Assembly: GCA_902488725.1 (NCBI GenBank)
Contig: CABTXO010000030.1
Span: forward strand, 1-10,200
DNA from: an uncultured Bacteroidales bacterium
Lineage (GTDB): Bacteria > Bacteroidota > Bacteroidia > Bacteroidales > UBA932
Direction of reading: 5' to 3'
Length of the DNA: 10,200 nucleotides
In this document: positions 6,608 to 10,200 of the stretch, one piece after another
Position numbering within the stretch: position 1 is the first letter of the stretch
Layout of the letters: each line of letters opens with the position of its first letter
Translations under genes and position numbers: made by a program
Notes under the pieces: generated by a model
Database searches by the model: none
Seen by the model: the letters and a program-made list of their open reading frames with translations, nothing else
Told to the model about the DNA's origin: nothing

Positions 6608-6625
6608 GCAATTTTCAGTCTCACA

Positions 6626-7237
6626 ATGCACAAGATCTATCTCGAAACCCGATGCATGATCCTCTGCGCCCCCGACGAGCCCACGCTCTCCGATCCAAAC
6701 GCCATCGAGCTGCACCTGCAGGACCGCACGCACATCGATACCATCGTCGAGATGTTCGAGACTTCCGACGCCCTGGCCCGCATCTACATCCCGACCCACG
6801 ACCTGGAAAACACCTACCGGGACTTCTGTGCACGCTTCCGGGAGGTGAATGCTGCCGGCGGACTGGTGTCCAATCGGCGGGAGGATGTGCTGCTGATCCG
6901 CCGGAACGACCGCTGGGACCTGCCGAAGGGGCATCAGGAAGCAGGTGAAGACCTCAAGACGACAGCCCTGCGGGAGGTGCAGGAAGAGACGGGCGTGGGC
7001 AAACTGGTCCTGCGTGAACTGATCTGCACGACGGACCACTGTTACCGGCGGGACGGGGTCTGGTACCTCAAGCACACCTGGTGGTACGACATGCGTTACC
7101 CGGATCCGGTGGACCTGTCCCCGCAGCGGGAAGAGGACATCACCAAGGCGGCATGGGTGCCCCGGTCGGGCCTGGCGTCCTGCCTCAAGAACACCTACCC
7201 TTCGATCGTCGAAGTGTTCCGGAACGCCAAAATATAA
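6626..7237 (+). CDS. NUDIX hydrolase of the pyrE-linked Bacteroidales type
   Basis: The 203-residue protein carries a complete NUDIX box at residues 102-124: Gly102, Glu108, Arg116-Glu117, Glu120-Glu121 and Gly123, exactly fitting the G-x5-E-x7-REUxEExGU pattern. NUDIX enzymes hydrolyse nucleoside diphosphates linked to another group, using divalent metal on the EExxE glutamates. The substrate cannot be read from sequence. The core runs from about 78 (GGLVSNRREDVLLI) to 185. The first 75 residues form a separate segment, with MHKIYLETRCMILCAPDEP at the start, common to this Bacteroidales subgroup and of unknown role. I start at 6626, because the in-frame ATG at 6587 lies inside the predicted promoter region. 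It diverges from pyrE and is followed by queA after 69 nt. Confidence 0.9.
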   Translation: MHKIYLETRCMILCAPDEPTLSDPNAIELHLQDRTHIDTIVEMFETSDALARIYIPTHDLENTYRDFCARFREVNAAGGLVSNRREDVLLIRRNDRWDLPKGHQEAGEDLKTTALREVQEETGVGKLVLRELICTTDHCYRRDGVWYLKHTWWYDMRYPDPVDLSPQREEDITKAAWVPRSGLASCLKNTYPSIVEVFRNAKI

Positions 7238-7306
7238 GCCGTCCCGTCTGAAACAATTCACTGCAACTTCCCGTATGTTACAAGTATATCGGTTCTGTAA
7301 ACGTAT

Positions 7307-8356
7307 ATGAAGCTTTCACAATTCCAGTTTCTCCTTCCCAAAGACCGCCTGGCCCAGGAGCCGCCCAGATGGCGGGACGAGTGTAGACTCATGGTGGTCC
7401 GCAAGGACACCGGCGAAATCGAGCACAAAATTTTCAAGGACATCATCCAATATTTCGGCAAAGGCGACACCTTCGTGTTCAACGACACCAAGGTCTTCCC
7501 GGCCCGGCTCTACGGCAAGAAGGAAAAGACGGGGGCGGACATCATGGTCTTCCTGCTCCGGGAACTCAACCGGGAGCAGCACCTCTGGGACGTGATCGTG
7601 GACCCCGCCCGGAAAATCCGGATCGGCAACAAGCTTTACTTCGGAGCGGACCAGAGCCTGGTCGCGGAAGTCATCGACAACACGACCTCCCGCGGCAGGA
7701 CCCTGCGCTTCCTGTACGACGGCCCGTACGAGGAGTTCAAGAAACAGCTTTTCAGCCTCGGCGAGATCCCGGTTCCCAAGTGGATCAAGACGAAGGTCAC
7801 CCCGGAAGACGACATCAACTACCAGACGATCTTCGCAGCCCGCGAGGGAGCCGTGGCGGCGCCTTCGGCCGGGCTGCACTTCAGCCGCGAGCTTTTCAAC
7901 CGGATGGTGCTCAAGGACATCTACAAAGCCTTCATCACCGTGCACATGGGCATCGGCCAGTTCCGCCGGGTGGATGTCGAAGACCTCTCGAAACACCGGA
8001 TGGATTCCGAACGGCTGATCATCCCGTCCGATGCCTGCGACATCATCAACAAGTCCAAGGGGGAAGGGCACAAGATCGTGGCCGTCGGCGTGACCGTCGT
8101 GCGCGGCCTGGAGACCTATGTCACGACCGACAGCGAGGTGAAACCCTACGACGGCTGGACCAACAAGTTCATCTTCCCGCCCTATGAATTTTCCATTCCG
8201 GATGCGGTCGTGTCCGGTTTCCACCTGCCTGAATCCACGATGCTGATGGCGGTCGCCGCGTTCGGAGGCTTCGACAACATCATGAACGCCTACAAGGTCG
8301 CCCTCGAAGAAGGCTACAAGTTCGGCCCGTACGGGGATGCGATGCTGGTGCTGTAA
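7307..8356 (+). CDS. queA: S-adenosylmethionine:tRNA ribosyltransferase-isomerase
   Basis: The 349-residue enzyme moves the ribosyl part of SAM onto 7-aminomethyl-7-deazaguanine in tRNA, giving epoxyqueuosine at the wobble position of GUN anticodons. Landmarks are [12 protein letters not shown] (59-70), [14 protein letters not shown] (94-107), [17 protein letters not shown] (180-196), [15 protein letters not shown] (213-227), [12 protein letters not shown] (284-295), [17 protein letters not shown] (305-321) and the end FGPYGDAML. The form is clearly the Bacteroidota one. The usual VGTT becomes VGVT (260-263), a mild change. No Shine-Dalgarno sequence precedes the ATG. The 69-nt gap after the NUDIX gene holds no good plus-strand TAnnTTTG box, so read-through from the NUDIX promoter is plausible. 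I looked for a preQ1 riboswitch in that gap and see none. Confidence 0.96.
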   Translation: MKLSQFQFLLPKDRLAQEPPRWRDECRLMVVRKDTGEIEHKIFKDIIQYFGKGDTFVFNDTKVFPARLYGKKEKTGADIMVFLLRELNREQHLWDVIVDPARKIRIGNKLYFGADQSLVAEVIDNTTSRGRTLRFLYDGPYEEFKKQLFSLGEIPVPKWIKTKVTPEDDINYQTIFAAREGAVAAPSAGLHFSRELFNRMVLKDIYKAFITVHMGIGQFRRVDVEDLSKHRMDSERLIIPSDACDIINKSKGEGHKIVAVGVTVVRGLETYVTTDSEVKPYDGWTNKFIFPPYEFSIPDAVVSGFHLPESTMLMAVAAFGGFDNIMNAYKVALEEGYKFGPYGDAMLVL

Positions 8357-8387
8357 TTCCGCAGGATTTTTTTGAATATTCCTTCCT

Positions 8388-8424
8388 TTTTCCGATATTG
8401 GCGCAAGCTTAAACTATCGGAAAA
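8388..8424. repeat. Perfect 10-bp inverted repeat ending on the dprA start codon
   Basis: TTTTCCGATA at 8388-8397 is exactly repeated in reverse complement as TATCGGAAAA at 8415-8424, separated by 17 bp. Base 8424 is the A of the dprA ATG. It has no T-run after either arm, so it does not look like a terminator. It could be an operator for a dimeric regulator or an mRNA hairpin that masks the start codon; both are inference. The AT-rich outer half of each arm lowers its significance. Confidence 0.5.
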
Positions 8425-9587
8425 TGGACCAGGAAACCATCTGCCTGTGCGCTCTGAACAGGATCTACGGCTTTGCGCCGAAAACAGGGCTTCATCTGTT
8501 GGACACATTCGGAAGTGCCTCCGCGATCTTCGAAGCGCAGACACGGGACCTCCGTGCGGAATCGGACCTCTACACCGACCGCAGCGACCAGATCGGACCG
8601 GCCGCCTTCGACGCGGCCGCCATGGAACTGGAGATGCTTGCGCGGAAGGGCTGCCGCTTCGTGGGGATCCAGGCCCCGGGCTACCCCCCGCTACTCAAAG
8701 AATGTGAGGACCCCCCGATCGGACTCTACTACAAGGGGGTGTCCGACCCGGAGCAGGTGTTCTGCTCCCGCCCCGCCATCGCCGTGATCGGCACGCGCGA
8801 CCTTTCCCCCTACGGGCGGGAATGGTGCCGCAGGATCGTGGACGCCCTCTCGCGGACGCCCGCCAAACCACTGGTGGTCAGCGGACTCGCCCTCGGCACG
8901 GACATCCAGGCGCAGGCCGCTGCGCTGGAAAGGGGCCTGCCCACCGTCGCGGTCATGGCCACGGGCATCGACGAAATCTATCCGGCGCGCCATGCCGAGG
9001 CAGCCGCCCGGATCGCAGCCGCCCGGGGATGCGCCCTTGTCACCGACTATCCCCCGCAGACCGCCCCCCAGCGGTTCAACTTCCTGCGCCGGAACCGCAT
9101 CATCGCCGGCATCTGCCAGGCCACGGTCCTGGTGGAATCCAAGATCAAGGGAGGCGGCATGATGACCGCCCGGCTGGCCGCCTCCTACGACCGGGACGTG
9201 TTCGCCCTGCCCGGCCGGATCGACGATCCCAAGTCGCAGGGATGCAACCTGTTGATCCGTGAAAACATCGCCCAGCAGATCGGGGATCTGGGCGACTTCA
9301 TCGGAAGGCTCGGCTTCGGACCTGCGGAACTCGGCCGGCAGGAAGATTTCCGGACCGCCGTGGAGAACTGGTACCGGGACCAGCTGACGGAAGAAGAACT
9401 GGAGGCGGTCCTCGCGACGGCTACGGCGGTGAAGACCCGTCGCGGCATCAGCCTCGACGAACTCTGCGCCCTGCTGAAGTGGCCCTACGGAAAGGTGGCA
9501 CGCTGCACCGGACTTCTGGAATGCGACGGCTTCATCTCGGTGGACCTTCTGCAGAAATGCTGTACCAATGTTGGAAAATCCTGCTAA
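8424..9587 (+). CDS. dprA: DNA-processing protein DprA
   Basis: DprA (Smf) binds single-stranded DNA and loads RecA during transformation; in non-competent bacteria its role is less clear. The 387-residue product has an N-terminal helix-hairpin-helix-like region (about 7-38) and a Rossmann-like DprA core: IAVIGTRDLSPYG (119-131), VVSGLALGTD (151-160), VAVMATGIDEIYP (175-187), LVTDYP (205-210), FLRRNRIIAGI (220-230), TVLVESKIKGGGMMTARLA (234-252), DVFALPGRIDD (258-268) and QGCNLLI (272-278). A winged-helix domain follows at about 322-378. The common AH of SGLAxGxDxxAH is AQ here (163-164). The MATGI/FLRRNRIIAGI style is Bacteroidales-like. It starts 67 nt after queA with no clear -7 box, and the start codon lies at the end of an inverted repeat. 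Its TAA stop forms part of the likely promoter of the next gene. Confidence 0.95.
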   Translation: MDQETICLCALNRIYGFAPKTGLHLLDTFGSASAIFEAQTRDLRAESDLYTDRSDQIGPAAFDAAAMELEMLARKGCRFVGIQAPGYPPLLKECEDPPIGLYYKGVSDPEQVFCSRPAIAVIGTRDLSPYGREWCRRIVDALSRTPAKPLVVSGLALGTDIQAQAAALERGLPTVAVMATGIDEIYPARHAEAAARIAAARGCALVTDYPPQTAPQRFNFLRRNRIIAGICQATVLVESKIKGGGMMTARLAASYDRDVFALPGRIDDPKSQGCNLLIRENIAQQIGDLGDFIGRLGFGPAELGRQEDFRTAVENWYRDQLTEEELEAVLATATAVKTRRGISLDELCALLKWPYGKVARCTGLLECDGFISVDLLQKCCTNVGKSC

Positions 9588-9592
9588 ATTTG
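9585..9592 (+). promoter_or_regulatory. Bacteroidota-type -7 box for the TatD-family gene
   Basis: TAAATTTG matches TAnnTTTG, and its first three bases are the dprA stop codon. Transcription would start near 9598, about 17 nt before the ATG at 9615. No TTTG is found at the normal -33 spacing; a TTG at 9571-9573 is too close. Supported by position and by similar boxes elsewhere in the window. Confidence 0.45.
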
Positions 9593-9614
9593 CAGGCGGA
9601 CCATTCCAGACGAG

Positions 9615-10200
9615 ATGATATTCATCGACACCCATACCCATCTTTGCGACGAGGCCTTCCGCGGCGAGGAAGATGCCGTGATCGCCCGGGCGCGGGAGGC
9701 GGGCGTCGTACGGATGCTCCAGCCCGATGTCGACAGCCGGGAGCGGGCGGACATGTTCGCCCTCTGCGACCGCTTCCCGGAGATGCTGCGGCCCATGATC
9801 GGCCTGTACCCGGGCTCCGTGGACCAGAACTGGGAGGAAGAGATCGAGCGGATGCTGACGTTCCAGACCGTCCCGGTCGTCGCCGTCGGAGAAATCGGAC
9901 TGGACTACCACGAGGGCACGAAATTCCGTCTGCAGCAGCGGGACGCCCTTTCCTGGCAGCTGGAATATGCCGTCCGCCGGGGGCTGCCCGTGAACATCCA
10001 CCTGCGCGACGCGACCGAAGACTTTCTGGATGTGCTGGAAGCCCACAAGCACCTGGGCCTGCGGGGAAACATGCATGCCTTCAGCGGAAGCGTGGAAACC
10101 TTCCGGCGCCTGCAGAAACTGGGCGACTGGTCGATCGGCGTCGGCGGGGTGGTCACATTCAAGCGCGCCTCCCTCGCCGAAGCGGTGAAGCAGATCCCCC
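9615..10200 (+). CDS. TatD-family metal-dependent hydrolase/DNase (3' truncated by window)
   Basis: The first 195 codons are present and the frame is open to the window edge; family members are usually 215-270 residues. TatD proteins are TIM-barrel metal-dependent nucleases, reported as 3'-5' exonucleases acting on DNA and RNA. Metal ligands are visible: His7 and His9 in DTHTHL (5-10), Glu93 in GEIGLDY (92-98), His129 in NIHLRD (127-132) and His154 in MHAFSG (153-158). The final Asp of the ETDxP motif lies beyond the edge. The common GxHP motif reads GLYPGSV (63-69), with Tyr for His, a variant I associate with some Bacteroidales members. The ATG gives the standard N-terminus. It lies 27 nt after dprA. 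TatD, YcfH and YjjV paralogues cannot be told apart here, so no symbol is given. Confidence 0.92.
   Translation, partial: MIFIDTHTHLCDEAFRGEEDAVIARAREAGVVRMLQPDVDSRERADMFALCDRFPEMLRPMIGLYPGSVDQNWEEEIERMLTFQTVPVVAVGEIGLDYHEGTKFRLQQRDALSWQLEYAVRRGLPVNIHLRDATEDFLDVLEAHKHLGLRGNMHAFSGSVETFRRLQKLGDWSIGVGGVVTFKRASLAEAVKQIP

Noticed and set aside
7279..7292. A minus-strand near-match to the -7 box (TATACTTG) in the NUDIX-queA gap
   Set aside because: One mismatch, and no minus-strand gene follows; probably chance, though an antisense start cannot be excluded.
7238..7306. A possible preQ1 riboswitch or hairpin before queA
   Set aside because: Only a bulged stem with a G-U pair can be drawn near 7274-7305, and the preQ1 motif features (short hairpin with an A-rich tail pairing into its loop) are not seen.
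464..8384. GAATATTCC seen near 464, 2703 and 8374 as a dispersed repeat
   Set aside because: It is a short, self-complementary AT-rich word, one copy lies inside folP, and flanking bases are not shared beyond one or two positions.
8357..8387. A T-run (about 8367-8373) after queA as a terminator
   Set aside because: No GC-rich hairpin precedes it.
8691..10076. A 461-codon open frame on the minus strand under dprA and the TatD-family gene
   Set aside because: It is antisense to two genes with clear conserved motifs and shows low-complexity, shadow-like composition.
1..10200. CRISPR arrays, tRNA or rRNA genes, insertion sequences, phage or defence islands
   Set aside because: I saw no regularly spaced repeats, no cloverleaf-like sequences, no transposase or integrase motifs, and nearly all bases belong to conserved housekeeping genes.

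Overview
The window looks like an ordinary chromosomal housekeeping segment of a GC-rich member of the Bacteroidota, most likely the Bacteroidales. I judge this from three things. The proteins read like the Bacteroidales versions of their families (QueA, DprA, the BT_3928-type DoxX protein, and the NUDIX/PyrE/SRPBCC trio). Shine-Dalgarno sequences are missing or weak before nearly every start. The Bacteroidota -7 promoter box, TAnnTTTG, occurs at five of the places where a transcript should begin. The high GC content would suit an Alistipes- or Cryptobacteroides-like genome, but the genus is a guess.

Layout from left to right. Positions 1-463 hold the 3' end of infB (+). It converges on a minus-strand pair, tmk followed by a DoxX/MauE-like membrane protein (2410 down to 473). 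folP (2466-3221, +) diverges from tmk across a 55-bp intergenic region with back-to-back -7 boxes. folP then converges, with a 9-bp gap, on a tight four-gene minus-strand operon read from 6560 down to 3231: pyrE, an SRPBCC/START-fold protein, an RsmF-like rRNA m5C methyltransferase, and an exported TPR protein of unknown role. A NUDIX hydrolase gene (6626-7237, +) diverges from pyrE across a 65-bp region whose two -7 boxes face each other. Downstream on the plus strand follow queA, dprA and the start of a TatD-family nuclease gene that runs off the window.

Functionally the genes supply nucleotides (tmk, pyrE), folate (folP), translation and RNA modification (infB, RsmF-like, queA), DNA uptake or recombination and DNA processing (dprA, TatD), and nucleotide or metabolite sanitation (NUDIX). 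Coding density is very high. No intergenic stretch exceeds about 70 bp. I see no RNA genes, mobile elements, CRISPR arrays or integration sites.

I did not find a convincing undescribed system. The points worth a second look are the two compact promoter regions with mutually interfering start sites, a divergent and short FolP, a perfect 10-bp inverted repeat whose right arm ends on the first base of dprA, an extra C-terminal membrane helix on the DoxX-like protein, and the uncharacterised proteins in the pyrE operon.
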